From Cryoendolithus antarcticus (Eukaryota > Ascomycota > Dothideomycetes > Cladosporiales > Cladosporiaceae), in assembly GCA_002077065.1 (NCBI GenBank), contig NAJO01000047.1, positions 186,001 to 250,000 of the forward strand: a DNA stretch of 64,000 nt, in the 5' to 3' direction. The notes beneath the pieces were generated by a model, which was not told the origin of the DNA, ran no database searches, and was given only the letters and a program-made list of their open reading frames with translations. Within the stretch, counting starts at the first letter, position 1; the number at the start of each line of letters is the position of its first letter. Below, in pieces: positions 1 through 10,980 of this stretch. The translations under genes and the position numbers were made by a program.

Positions 1-1
1 G

Positions 2-1595
2 CTGAATGGCTCTGCCTTGATCAAGGAGCTCGGCGAACTTGGTCCATCACAGACGTACTTTCGAACACACAACCTGCTCACTACAGGAGACGGCTCACCT
101 CGCCTCAAGTGGGGTAGCACCAATGCCTACACCGAGGATGGGGCTGGAAATCCTATTTACAACTGGACGGTGATCGACAACATTTTTGATACCTATCTTG
201 AGCGTAATGTTAAGCCATATGCACAGATTGGATTCATGCCGAAGGCGCTGAGCACCAACCCGGATCCGTATGAGTTCTACTTTGACGAGACTCTCTCGTA
301 CAATGTGATCTTCACGGGCTGGAGCTATCCCCCGAAGAGCTACCAGAAATGGGCGGAGCTGGTCTACCAGTGGGTGAAGCATTCTGTAGAGAGATATGGA
401 GCCGAGGAAGTGAACAGCTGGTATTGGGAAGTGTAGGCCTAGCCCAGCATCTCCTTGATCGACGCGGGCGTACTGACAGTCATGATGCAGCTGGAATGAG
501 CCCAACATCCCGTACTTCAACGGCACAGAATATGACTTCTTGATCCTTCACGACTTCGCTGTAGATGCAGTCCGCCGCGCTCTGTCGACTGCTCGGATAG
601 GTGGGCCGGAGATCGCAGGCGGAGGCACTGGTACAAGTGGTGACTACCTGCGTCAGTTCCTGCAGCACACGGTCGATGGCCAGAATGCTGCTACAGGCCA
701 GATCGGGACAGAGCTCGATTTCATCAGCTTCCATGCCAAGGGCTCACCAATCTACATCAACGCTACTGCTGCCACGCCAGAACATCTCCAGATGAACGTG
801 TCTGCGGCGCTACAGAACGCGCGAGATGCATTCAATGTCATCAAGGAATTTCCCACTCTCGACCACCTACCTGTTATCATCGGCGAAGACGATCCTGATG
901 GTTGTGCGGCTTGCGCAAGCCCAGCATATGGCTATCGCAATGGCATCGTTTTCCCGAGCTACACTGCCGAGTCATTTGTTCGGCAGCTAGATCTCGCCGC
1001 GGAGTATGGGATTGATCTACAAGGCACTCTTACCTGGGCGTTCGAGTACGACGGCCGCAAATACTTCGATGGACTGCGGGTACTCACGACGAATGGCATC
1101 GACAAGCCTATCCTCAATATCTTTCGGATGTTCGGTAAGATGACCGGGAATCGCGTTCAGGCAAGGAGCAGCGCTCAGCTAGCTCTGCAGGATGTCGTGG
1201 CAAATAGTGTACAGAACGCTACTGATGTCGGTGTCCTTGCAAGCTCCGATGAGAGCTCCGGCAAAGTTGCTGTCATGATATGGCACTACCATGATGATGA
1301 TCTGCCCAAGCCAGATGCCCAGATCGAAGTTGATGTGCACGGACTGACGAAGAACTGCAAGTCCGTGAAGTTGACGCACTATCGCATCGATGACAACCAC
1401 AGCAATTCTTACACCACGTGGCTGGAGATGGGTTCGCCGCAGCAACCTACAACAGAGCAGTATGAGACATTGCGGACTGCTGGGCAGTTGCAGACAGTCA
1501 GCAGGGCGAAGCGGGTGCGGGTGACGGGTGGCGAGCTGAGAGTGAGTTTGAGTCTGCCGATACACGGCACTTCGTTGCTAGTGTTTGAACAATAA
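2..1595 (+). CDS. GH39 family glycoside hydrolase (beta-xylosidase-like), 5' truncated
   Basis: The gene enters from the left edge; its true start lies outside the window. Exons are 2-432 and 491-1595. The 58-nt intron (GTAGGC...GCAG) joins the two halves of the WNEPN motif, which carries the acid/base Glu of clan A glycosidases. Further family marks are the FISFHAKG segment and a Glu in the strand VIIGEDDP, the probable nucleophile, followed by a Cys pair. The C-terminal part, from about residue 370 of the visible protein, looks like the beta-sandwich domain that follows the TIM barrel in GH39 enzymes. Known GH39 members release xylose from xylo-oligosaccharides, or act on other glycosides; the substrate here cannot be read from sequence. 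About 511 residues are visible. Secretion cannot be judged because the N terminus is missing. Confidence 0.85.
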
Positions 1596-2706
1596 GATGC
1601 TGCAAGTCGGGCATCGCATTGCATCATGGCGTTCATGTGGCGCGTAAAGTGAGACTTCGGCGGCTGGTGTAACGGCAGGGCCGAGACTGCATGTATTTCG
1701 AAACCAAACTGGCAGAGTGACTGCTTCTTCAAAGCGTGGCGAACTGGTTACTTATACGGATGGCGGAGCGTGTGAGAAGGGACGGATGGCGGAGCGTGTG
1801 AGAAGGGCAGTTTTGTGATCGGTGGGCTCTCTACTTTTGTATTGTCCACGTACCGTGCAGTCGGCGTGGACTAGCGGACCTCGTCCCGGTTCGGCAGTAC
1901 TCTGGCAAGCACGGAAGAAGAATCGAAGAACAATCTTGGGTTATCTTGGGTCGGCGCGCGCCGTGCCTCCTGCAGGTCTTGCGCCATGGCTCCACCCGAT
2001 ACTTGACAACACACGTCAATCCGAAGAAATTTGTTCGCATCGCCTACCAAGTTTGAACACTTTGCAATGTCCGATGTGACCTTGGAGCTGGCATCTAGGC
2101 CTTAGTAAGGTCTTCGCCAGCCGCTATCTGTAAGTCGATCATGTATATATATTCAGTGCTGCACGGGGTCCGTTCATCACTTCATGCACGAGTTGAAAAC
2201 AAGATCGCGACTAATGCACCCTCTGCATGCTCCTGCAGCGCGTTTCATCTCCAGACGGCGGACGCATTTTCCTTCCATCTCCTATCACCCGCACTCCCTG
2301 CAAGCTGTACAGCAGGCGCTGCGTCTTTCTCTTGTTTTCTGTGCACCAGACCGCGCTTCTCTACAATGGCCCCGGCCATGCAGCTTTCCTAGTCCCTTGC
2401 ATTGACGCCGACGCACTTCTCACACACTCGTTTAAACCTCCTACACAGCGTCTGCAGTCTAGCTGCACCTCTCCTCACGAGTCTCTCACGGCGAGCGCAA
2501 TTACCTGTATCTGTACCTTTCGAAGCGCGCAACACGGAGTGATTCTCCTTTGTCTTCGACAGCCGCGACCTAATGACTTGACGAGCTGTACGCGCCTCAG
2601 CACCTTGAGCGACTCCATATCTGTACGACTTCCCGACTTCTGCGACGTATGTTTCTCATGAGTTTGCGACACGATCACTCGCCTGTGTCCCTTCGCCTGA
2701 CCATCC
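1596..2706. other. Intergenic region with candidate promoter of the AT-hook gene
   Basis: No convincing gene. It contains a 26-bp perfect tandem duplication (1756-1807), a TATA-like run TATATATAT at 2144-2152, and a pyrimidine-rich stretch at about 2220-2690 of the kind often found upstream of fungal start codons. The open frames in the pyrimidine-rich part are low-complexity and lack protein character. Confidence 0.6.
1756..1807. repeat. Perfect 26-bp tandem duplication
   Basis: Two identical copies of a 26-bp unit beginning ACGGATGGCGG and ending GAGAAGGG lie head to tail at 1756-1781 and 1782-1807, 160 bp after the GH39 stop codon. Confidence 0.95.
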
Positions 2707-3804
2707 ATGGCCGGCTTCGACCATCGCGGACCAGGCTTCTCTAATGACGAAAAGGTATGCCGTCTCCTCAGCAGCTGGGCGCATGTCGGACAGCTCACAA
2801 TACAACGCAGAATTATCTACTGGCGGAGATCATAAAATGCGCTTCCATATCGCCCACGAATCTACTTAATGTCGTACTTGCGAACCAGATACAACCACGA
2901 TGGGAGGATATGCCTTTGCCGCCAGGTCCGAGTCACCCCATTGAGCCATTGGTATCAGGACGTTCGCTAACACAAATCAGGACGCTCTCTTAATGCCTGC
3001 CGCTCAGCTTTCGACGAACTGAAACGCCACGCCTATTCCCCACTATCCCAGACCACTCCTCAAACACCTCTCTCCGCGCCCATCTCCGGCTCACTCAAGC
3101 GGCCCTGGGGCTCAGAGGCTCCCTTGCCTCGCGCAATCATGCCGAAGGTTGCGCCTTCTTCCGGTATGGGTCTGCAGCCGCAAAACATTTCACACATTGG
3201 TCAGGCGCAGCCACCTAAACGCAAGCGCGGCAGGCCGCCGAAAAATCCACCTCCAACTCAACTTGAGCCCACTGCGCTTGCGGCCGTGGTCAGCGCCGCT
3301 GGACCAACGTATGCGCCGCGCGAGGCGTTACAGTACACTGCGCCACTGCCCTCTATGCGGTCTTCATACCCACCGGGGCCTCCAGCTCCAGATCCTCGCG
3401 CTTCGCTTCCACCGCCTCAGCGCGTGCCGATCTCAGGTCTCATCAGCACCCCTACCGGTCAAAAGACATCCAGCAACTCCAGCTCGTCTTCGGGTAAAAG
3501 AAGGAGGGGCAGGAGTATGCGCCTGGAACCCGGTAGTATGGCACAGATGCAGCCACCGGTGTATGAGAGTCCGTATGCTGTACAGGCAGAGCAGAGGGAC
3601 TCGCCTGCTCAAGCAGCTATAATGCGACATAGAGAGATAAGCGGAGCTGGTACCATGCCTCCGATGATCCCAGGCCCGCCGCTGGCTCCTGCGCCGGCAT
3701 TGGAACAGGTGGCGCAGCAACCGAGTGAGCCTCGTATGGACATTGCAGGACCCGAAAGACCGCCATCTTCTGGTCCTCCTGAGCCTCCACGAACTCAGGC
3801 TTGA
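2707..3804 (+). CDS. AT-hook nuclear protein, conserved fungal type
   Basis: Three exons: 2707-2754, 2811-2925 and 2981-3804, with introns of 56 and 55 nt (the second has CTAAC ten bases before its acceptor). The joined frame gives 328 residues. The ATG at 2707 is followed by a short lead. Exon 2 (residues 17-55) encodes a conserved-looking segment that begins NYLLAEIIK and contains IQPRWEDMPLPPGRS. Residues about 133-143 carry an AT-hook, KRKRGRPPK, which binds the minor groove of AT-rich DNA. The rest is Pro/Ser/Gly-rich and probably disordered. A nuclear, DNA-associated role is inferred from the hook; no specific function is recognised. The compact N-terminal segment resembles that of uncharacterised ascomycete proteins, not a named family. 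Confidence 0.72.
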
Positions 3805-4420
3805 TGGAGAACGGTGCGACGACACTGCGACAGAGCCTCTCAAACCCTCTCGACCGCCACGGTCAGACTATACCGCCACACGGCGAAACGAACCCTTTCG
3901 GAGCTTACTATCTCCTTACGATCTGCTTCTCGATACACACGATGTACTACCAGACGACCGCGATCTGACGCCGCCTGTTTTTTCACGACTTGACTTTCCT
4001 TACGAAGAACTGGGCTGGTGATATGCTCTTTCCTAACGATGTATAATATGCTGTATGCTGCTGTGGGATGAAGGAAAAGAAACGGCAGACAACTGAGAGA
4101 GTGTAATACTAGAGTGCTTGAATCGAGACGAGTGTAACGGCACTTGCATTTGAGCTCGCCTATGCTACCCTAATATCACTCAGGCGGTCCGCTGTTCTCA
4201 CAGAATCTTTCTCTCCTAGGATGACAGGTCGACAATGATTTACACCACGCACACGGTGTCTCTGCGCGGAGCGACCCGCTCGTGGGCGCTCGCAGGGCAC
4301 TCGGATGCCACACACTGTAAAGTCATGTCGCAGCTGGCGCAACTCCCGCGGTCCTACCGACCAAGCATCTGCTGCAGGAGATCTACCGAAATCATGGTCA
4401 TCGCGATACCTGTGGGATAG
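3805..4420. other. Intergenic, nothing recognised
   Basis: A frame overlapping the 3' end of the AT-hook gene stays open to 4021, but it has no start of its own and no splice link that I could find. The remainder shows no gene, RNA or repeat. Confidence 0.5.
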
Positions 4421-5131
4421 TCAGTACTGAAGGGATGATGTACAGCAGGACTGACGTATCAGCAGATCTCGTGAGTCAGCTAGAATGACCGAGGCTTCTG
4501 ACGCAGATGTGCCGGGACCATCAGTGACTACAACGTTAACGTTGTCTCCGGTGACAGGCAGGACAGGCTCTGGCAGCAGCTTGACGGTGATATTGCTGAT
4601 GGAGCAGTCGATCAAGTCTGACACATCTTTCGCGCTGGTCGTCTCGACTGATTTCTGCGGGTCCGTGTGGTCAGTCGTCTTATCAGCGCCTTCTTGCTAC
4701 TCATGATCAAGGCTCTGCTGGGAACGTTTGACTATAGTGACACTCAGGTGCCGGGGCAGATCTCCAAACCCCTTTACCAGCTCATCCAGCGCCATGGTGA
4801 CTATCGTTTCATCGACCATGTCAGCATCGGCGATCCACTCTGCACTATCGCAATTTGTTGCAGCGTGTAGGACGATTGTGGTGACGTGGTCGACGAGTGC
4901 AAATACGCCTTCACAGTCGGTTATCTGGTGGTCCCCCACGAGTCGCAGGATATCTGTGTCGTTCTCGAGCGCGGTAAGAAGCGTTTTGCGGACTGATGAG
5001 CAGACTTTTGCTATCTCTGCAGCGTTGCTGCGTTGACTAAGGTCCTTTGTTTCAAACGAGAGAGGGATTGGGCCTGTGGACAGCGGCGTAGGGGCCGTGA
5101 AGATGCAACATACCGGGGAAGTAGGGCGCAT
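4421..5131 (-). CDS. Doubtful small gene of unknown function with an in-frame TAG or an intron
   Basis: Reading from an ATG at 5131 there are 144 open codons to a TAG at 4697-4699. The same frame then stays open for another 92 codons to 4421. The TAG may lie in a 123-nt intron at 4655-4777 (GTAAAG donor, CTGAC branch site, CAG acceptor), which would give 195 residues, or it may be a true stop. The composition is acidic and Thr/Asp/Val-rich, with short predicted helices around VDETIVTMALDELVKGF. No domain, signal peptide or membrane segment is seen. A GTATGT shortly after the ATG could also be a donor. I do not recognise the product, and a non-coding explanation remains possible. Confidence 0.35.
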
Positions 5132-5582
5132 TTATTTGTGATCAGTAGGGTAAGACATCATGGACCAGAAGGCTCCAGATCTTGAGATCCGGTCATAATT
5201 CGAAGGAACTGGGCAAGTAAGGAAATGCTTAGTATAGTCAACGGAGGGGCGAAGTAGGCGGCGCGTGAAGACGATGCAATCTCGCCTGTAGATCGTGTGG
5301 AGTCTTGGCATACTTCTGTTGGAGACCAGGAGCCAGAATCGTAACAAGCTAGGGCCTGGATCGTGCATTTGATACCCTGTACTGTATTACATATCTTGAG
5401 TAAGCTACTGCGCTTCACGCGTACTGACTACCTCTGCTGGTGGCGGACCTTCTCCGACCAAAGTCCGCCTGCTGCACGACCGACTCCTTCCATGATCCCG
5501 AGCGATACTTTAGACAGCCTCCTCCACTGGCATGAGTCTCAGCCAAATAATACAGGCGTCCTCGCCGGCAACTTCCCAGCTC
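5132..5582. other. Intergenic, nothing recognised
   Basis: Lies between the doubtful gene and the 3' end of the coiled-coil gene. It contains only short frames without protein character. Confidence 0.5.
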
Positions 5583-7733
5583 TCAGTAGTCCATCTTCGC
5601 CTCTGGACGCCACTCCGTGGTCCACTTCGCAACGAATGCTTTGCGATCGTATGCTCTGATCACGGCCCTCGTTTCGGGAGCATCGTCTGCGCCGTCCAGA
5701 CCACAGGTTCGCTTTTGCGGAGGCAGATAAACTTCGCTGGCAGGCTCTGAGCGCTTGCGACATTTCTTCTCGACGCTACCGTCCGAGGTGGAGCCCTCCG
5801 ACGTAGCGGTGCCCAGCGTCTCACGGGTCTCAGCGCAGGACAGTGACCGGGTCGACTCAGTGTCTGCGGCGCTGAAGCCTTCGGTAGCGCTGACCTGTTC
5901 GGATGCGTAGCCGCCCTTGTTCTCTTCGATGCCGTAGGCGACGATACTAGGCTGTGCTTCGTCGCAGGGCTCAGCTTTCACAGGCTGAGCTGGCGATGAG
6001 CAACGCGAGATCTTCGGCGCCTCAGCCGCCATGCCTTCGAGCACTAGCGTCGCGGCAGCCAGCTCTTCTCGCAGTGACTGTACCAATGCTTCATGCTCGT
6101 TCCAGCGCGTCTTCATCTCATGAAGATTGAGGTTTGCTTCGTCGCGCGCACTCCGAGCTGCAGTGCGTTCCTCCGAGATCTTGACTAGCTGCTGGCCCAG
6201 AAGCCGAATCTCATCCGTGCACTTCTTGACGTCCGCCAGACAGCTTGTGTGGTCGCCGACATGCTCTGCGATGGCCAGCTGCTCGATGAGCGTAGCAATA
6301 TCGTCCTTGAACCGCCTTACGTTTTTTTGACAGCTCTCGTGTCCGAGGTCCATGGAGTCGCTGTTGGGAATGTATCGCTCGCGCTCGGCGAGCGTGCTTT
6401 GGAGGTCTTCGATCGTCGACAGGTACTTGTCGATCCGCTTGTCGCATCTGGTGATGTGCTCTTTCGATTCGGAGAGTTCTTCCTCTAGACGACTGATCGA
6501 TTGCCGATCTCCAACAGAGTCTGCGCACTTGTACTTGGTGCTCGTTTGGACGTTGTCGACCTGCTCTTGGAGCCCTTGTATGATGCCATTTTGCATGTCG
6601 ACGGTTGCCTCGAGTTCAGCAAGTTGGGCCGCTTGAACGCTGATCTTCTGGTCATTCGCTACCAACGCCTTCTTGTTGCTAGCGAGTACCGACTTCTGTC
6701 TATGCAGCTCTTCGAGTCTCGCTTGCAGCGTGGTCTTGGTCTGCTCGGTCTCGCTGCGGGTGCGGTGGAGCTCAAGCTCCAAGCCTTGATGGGTAGGCTG
6801 GGTTTGGAGTCCACTCAAGTATGTGGAGCCGTGATTGAATGGCACATAGGTCGGAGCTGTGGGCCGGAGACTCTGGGAGAAATGCTGTTGACCAGTCCCA
6901 GCACGTGGCTGCGCCTGACAGTTCTGCTGCTCACTCTCGAGTCTTGTCACCTTGGCGTTCAAGTTCTGGACATGGTTCTCCTTTTCCGTCACCTTGGCGT
7001 TGAGAACCTGGATCTGTTGATCTTTCTCTTTCAGTGCGGCAGTCTTCTCCGCTTGGAGCTTGTTGTGCCTCGCAAGCGAAGCGTCCTGACCGGTCTTCTC
7101 TTTCGTTCTCAAGACCAGCATCATCTCCTTTGCCTCCGCTAGCTTGCGCACCCTGCCGAGCTCGCCCATAAGCTCATGTTGCTTTGACAGTGAAGCAGCG
7201 TGCGATGTCTTGATCGCCTTTAGCTCCTTGCGCACGTGATAGAAGTGCACTCCCAAAAAGACCACATCTCCCTTCAGCCCTTCAATCAGGCCCGGTCTCT
7301 CGGCCTCCTCAAGCTTCACGCCAGTGCAGTCGTCGCGCTTCATCAACATGCCAAGCATCGCCTCGCTCATCCTCCCGTCCCTCGCCATCAATTCATTGAC
7401 GACTGCAAGGATCTCCACGCCTTTCTCGACTCCACCCCGTCCCATCCCCGCCAAGCTATGGTCGAGTGTGGTCTGCAACCCTGCCCTCAGACCAGCCACA
7501 CGTGACACCAGATCAGCGGATAGCTGCAAGGACTGTCCAGATAAGAGCGTAGTGGCATTAGTCTCGAGATCCGCGATCCGGGACTCCAAGATGTAGTTGC
7601 GGTGGAGGACAGTGTTGTGCTCATTGCACAGGTCTTGAAGGGCGGTATTGAATGGTGCTCGATTGGTGTAGGGACGTAGTGGCGGAGGCATGGACGCTGG
7701 CGGAGGGAGTAACGGAGATGGTTGACTAGCCAT
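5583..7733 (-). CDS. Long coiled-coil protein, unknown function
   Basis: Single exon, 716 residues, starting at an ATG at 7733. A proline-rich lead (residues 1-25) is followed by a helical part. From about residue 165 to 560 there are long heptad-rich stretches, for example the ELKAIKTSHAASL and AEKTAALKEKDQQIQVLNAK segments, interrupted around 265-315 by a Gln/Pro/Thr-rich break. The last 130 residues are Ser/Thr/Glu-rich with a basic patch (KKCRKRSEP) that could be a nuclear signal. The tail ends KMDY. The architecture suggests a scaffold or tether, but there is no diagnostic motif, so the coiled coil is an observation and the role is unknown. It is not co-oriented with an obvious partner: RPC82 lies upstream on the same strand, 452 bp away. 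Confidence 0.85.
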   Translation of the reverse strand: MASQPSPLLPPPASMPPPLRPYTNRAPFNTALQDLCNEHNTVLHRNYILESRIADLETNATTLLSGQSLQLSADLVSRVAGLRAGLQTTLDHSLAGMGRGGVEKGVEILAVVNELMARDGRMSEAMLGMLMKRDDCTGVKLEEAERPGLIEGLKGDVVFLGVHFYHVRKELKAIKTSHAASLSKQHELMGELGRVRKLAEAKEMMLVLRTKEKTGQDASLARHNKLQAEKTAALKEKDQQIQVLNAKVTEKENHVQNLNAKVTRLESEQQNCQAQPRAGTGQQHFSQSLRPTAPTYVPFNHGSTYLSGLQTQPTHQGLELELHRTRSETEQTKTTLQARLEELHRQKSVLASNKKALVANDQKISVQAAQLAELEATVDMQNGIIQGLQEQVDNVQTSTKYKCADSVGDRQSISRLEEELSESKEHITRCDKRIDKYLSTIEDLQSTLAERERYIPNSDSMDLGHESCQKNVRRFKDDIATLIEQLAIAEHVGDHTSCLADVKKCTDEIRLLGQQLVKISEERTAARSARDEANLNLHEMKTRWNEHEALVQSLREELAAATLVLEGMAAEAPKISRCSSPAQPVKAEPCDEAQPSIVAYGIEENKGGYASEQVSATEGFSAADTESTRSLSCAETRETLGTATSEGSTSDGSVEKKCRKRSEPASEVYLPPQKRTCGLDGADDAPETRAVIRAYDRKAFVAKWTTEWRPEAKMDY

Positions 7734-8185
7734 GCTGAGCTTATGCTTGCAAGTCTGCGACTAATCAAGAAGTCTCGTTGAATTTGGCTTGATGTCTGTG
7801 GTACGTTCAAGCACCTTGTAAGGTGCGTTGATGATGAGGCGAGGTCAGAGAAGACAGAAATTGTGAAGAAGGTGGGTTGTTGCCTAGCTCCGAAGTGAGG
7901 AAGGAAGGAGTGAGCCCCATCCGTACTTACTGTGCATGATGTACGCGACTCGCCACCAACGTGAATCTAGATCTTAGGGAGCAACAGCGATTTGAGCACC
8001 CTCAATGATGATCTGGGTATGTACTTACATAGACACAACATGGCTCCAAAGACACAAGCCTGCATCTCGTGAGTGGGGTGCCAACCACCTCCGAACGCCT
8101 CGCAATGCTTGAAATCACCTCTCTGACGCCGCCTCTGCGTGAGACGAGCAGTCACCTTACTCACAAGTACGCCTTGCCGATCGCA
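7734..8185. other. Intergenic, upstream region of the coiled-coil gene
   Basis: 452 bp between the 3' end of RPC82 and the coiled-coil start. No motif that I can assign. Confidence 0.5.
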
Positions 8186-10386
8186 TTAGCAGATCATCGA
8201 CACATCCCCTCCATCGAAATCCCTCATCAACGCCACAAGCTCATCCAACCTGCCGACCTGAGCCAGCAACTTCTCCTGCACCTCCCTCCACTGCCCCAAC
8301 TGCAGCTTCTCCACCCCACTGAGTGGCGCACCCTCCTCTTCCAGCAGCCCAGCCTTCCCCATCATGAAAGTCCTCTGCTCATCCTCTCCACTATCAGCCC
8401 TCAACCTCGCTCTCTTATCAAGCACCTGCTGAAACCGCGTCTGCTCCACATCCATCCTTTGCAAACACCTCGCAATCCCCTGATAACTCTGCGCCAACAC
8501 CTGCGCCTGCACTTTCTTCTCGTCAAAGTACCACAGGTATATGCACTTCGTTGGCTGCCGATACTGATCCCTAGGCAGTTCCTGCGCCTCCAGAAGTCCA
8601 GCTGCCTGCATCAGCCCGAGCGTTGATCGGATGTCCTTAACATGCTTCAACACGCGCTGAGCGACTTGCTTTTCTTCTAGCTTCCCATCTTCACGCAACA
8701 TGCGAGCGACCCGGACGCCTACCGTGCCAAAGCGGCGCTGGATCGTGGTGTCTATCTGGGCCTGGATCAGGGTGCGAGTTATGAAGGGAAAGGAGACGCG
8801 CCATTCGGACGAGCCGGTTACGGAGGGGCGGTGGCAGAATTGAGATGTGTGTTCTTCGAGGAGCTTAAGGTGTTGTTCGATTGTGTCAAGGCGCCGGCCT
8901 TGGGCTTTGATGGGGGTAATGTCGTCGTCGGAGTCGGACTGTACTTCGCGCTTTATGCCTATGTCGGCGAAATCGGGATCATATTCTATCACGCCTTTCT
9001 TCTTGACCTTTGGCCCGCCGTTAGTATTGCTGGACTTGGTGACTTTGCCAGGCGGTGTCAGGTCGAGATTCGTGTCTAGGTTATCTGCAACTTCCATCAC
9101 TGAGGCCACTGGCTGAGCCTCGTCTTCGTAGTCCTCGTCCTCATACACCATAGTGTCATCTCGGATCGAGCGAATCTTACTCTCGAGTGCTATGAGCAAT
9201 GCACGGTATACGCCTGCTGTCGTGTGGCCAAGATACTGCTTAGCGTAGTGGACCAGCTGCTCACTTCGCAATGCGACTGTACATCTGGCGTGGTTGATGC
9301 CAATTGACATATCATTCTATGCGCTCCATGTCAGTGATTGATCAGTATGTGGGCATGTCAACGCCACAGTACCGGAAGCTTAGGACCCGAGAAGTCCGCC
9401 CGCACTTCACCATGCCCGTTAGCCGATCCGCCATTCATCTTTCGTCGCTTGTTCGCCGCCATGGCGTCCTGCCCCGGTCGCTTGATTGTTCCATCCGTAT
9501 CTGCATCTCGGTGCTCATCATACCGTTCTTCGTCCCTCCACTTCCGCTTGAGTGAGTCAATTGACCTCTTGAATTCTGCTTGCTTCCTTGGTCCTGTGAT
9601 CTTTCCATCTGGGAACTGCTCTGCCATGACCACGGCTTGGATCTCTGCCTCGGCATCTGCTTGAGGCTTGAAGGTGTGTGTGCCCACTTTCTGCAGTATT
9701 CCTGCGTATAGCAACTTGCGCATGATATAGTGCAGCTCATCGATGCTCTTGATCGATCCACTGTCTCTCTCTCGGTGCGTGTGGGTACCATTGGCTGCGC
9801 CATTGCCGTTCACGTGCGGTGCCGCATTGATGTCAGTGCCACTCTCTCGTTTTGAGCCGGATGCCGCTTCGAAGTTGAATGCGCTCGCAAGATCTGCGAC
9901 AGTCGTGTGCCCGACTTGCAGCAGCATAGCTATCAGGCTCCCCGCCTTGTCGCCATGCCTGTCCTGTACCAGCGCCACAAGTCGTCCATTCCGAATCCAG
10001 CCATAGGCCACGTGCCAGTTCACCGAGTAGTATGTCCTCTCGGCGTCAGTATCGGCGTTCTCGGTATAGTGTACGACGAGTCGGTGCTGGATCAGTCGAG
10101 CAAGCGATTGCTTGAGGCGCCGAGGCGCTGTGTCGCGGAAGTGAAGACTCTTCAAGAGATTGAACGTAGTGCGCCCGCCGTTGGCAAGCTTGGTGAAGAT
10201 TCGCTGAGCACTCTATTAGATCTCTTGTCCAATGCGCAACGCATAGCGGACTTGGGCATACTTGGGAAATGTCGTCAAAGGTATGGCCGATGAGAATGTT
10301 GCATACTTCCACAAGTGACTGAGTCGCCAGTGTTAGCTCTGCGTCTATGTGTTTTGCGCATCCCAGCAGGCGCATACCGAAGTCAT
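8186..10386 (-). CDS. RPC82: RNA polymerase III subunit RPC3 (Rpc82)
   Basis: Four exons on the minus strand: 10386-10378, 10318-10262, 10203-9373 and 9316-8186. The introns are 59, 58 and 56 nt, each with GTATGC or GTACTG donors and CTAAC/CTGAC-like branch sites. The product is 675 residues. The first exon encodes only Met-Thr-Ser. The N-terminal winged-helix region reads HTFDDISQRIFTKLANGGRT, then LLKSLHFRDTAPRRLKQSLARLIQHRLV, typical of the RPC82 family. Later segments include the SIDELHYIMRKLLYAGIL helix block, an acidic loop (YEDEDYEDEA), and a C-terminal TKCIYLWYFDE motif followed by a helical end. In the family this subunit forms the Rpc82-34-31 subcomplex that supports promoter opening by Pol III in the nucleus. 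The start was chosen because exon 1-2 joining restores the expected N terminus. Confidence 0.9.
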
Positions 10387-10980
10387 GTCTCTTTCCGGCA
10401 GGAGCGGTGGCAGGAAGTGAGGTGAAGATATGAAGTATGTTCAAAGGAACTCTAGAGACCTCTCACGTCGTCTAGAGTTTGCGTAATGCTACCGGCGAAG
10501 TTTACGCATGGATGTGTGAGAGCGACTTCTGTGAAGTCGCATGCGGTCGACTTTATTGGTAGTCACGGATGAATGGGCTTTACTCAAGCTATTGTACTCC
10601 TAGACTTTGTGAGGTCAAGGTGGTGGGTGACACAGATCTGCCAAGACATTGGAGGGTGTGTCAGCGGATGAGTGCTGGGCGAGTGCTGGGTGATCTGCAG
10701 CATTTCTGCACTGCGTGATGGATCATTGGCTATGGCCCTAGGTCTAGTATGACTCTCGAGCACTAGGTATCGCCTTCGAAATCCTGTAGCATGGAGCAAT
10801 ACTCGAGGAGGTGGTGCAGCTGCGAAGTTCTCCATAGCGCCATCTCCGGAGCTGCCTTCTCCCTCCGAAGCTTCCGGAACTCCCCGTAGCAGAGAGCTTC
10901 ACGCTTCCAACAGCATCTCAGCAAGAATCCCATTGACCTCCACCCATCCCTCCACCACCGCCGAGAGCACCACCGTCACA
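10387..10980. other. Divergent intergenic region RPC82/QCR2
   Basis: 594 bp between two head-to-head housekeeping genes, so it should hold both promoters. The segment just before the QCR2 ATG is rich in C and A (CACCCATCCCTCCACCACC). No gene seen. Confidence 0.55.
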
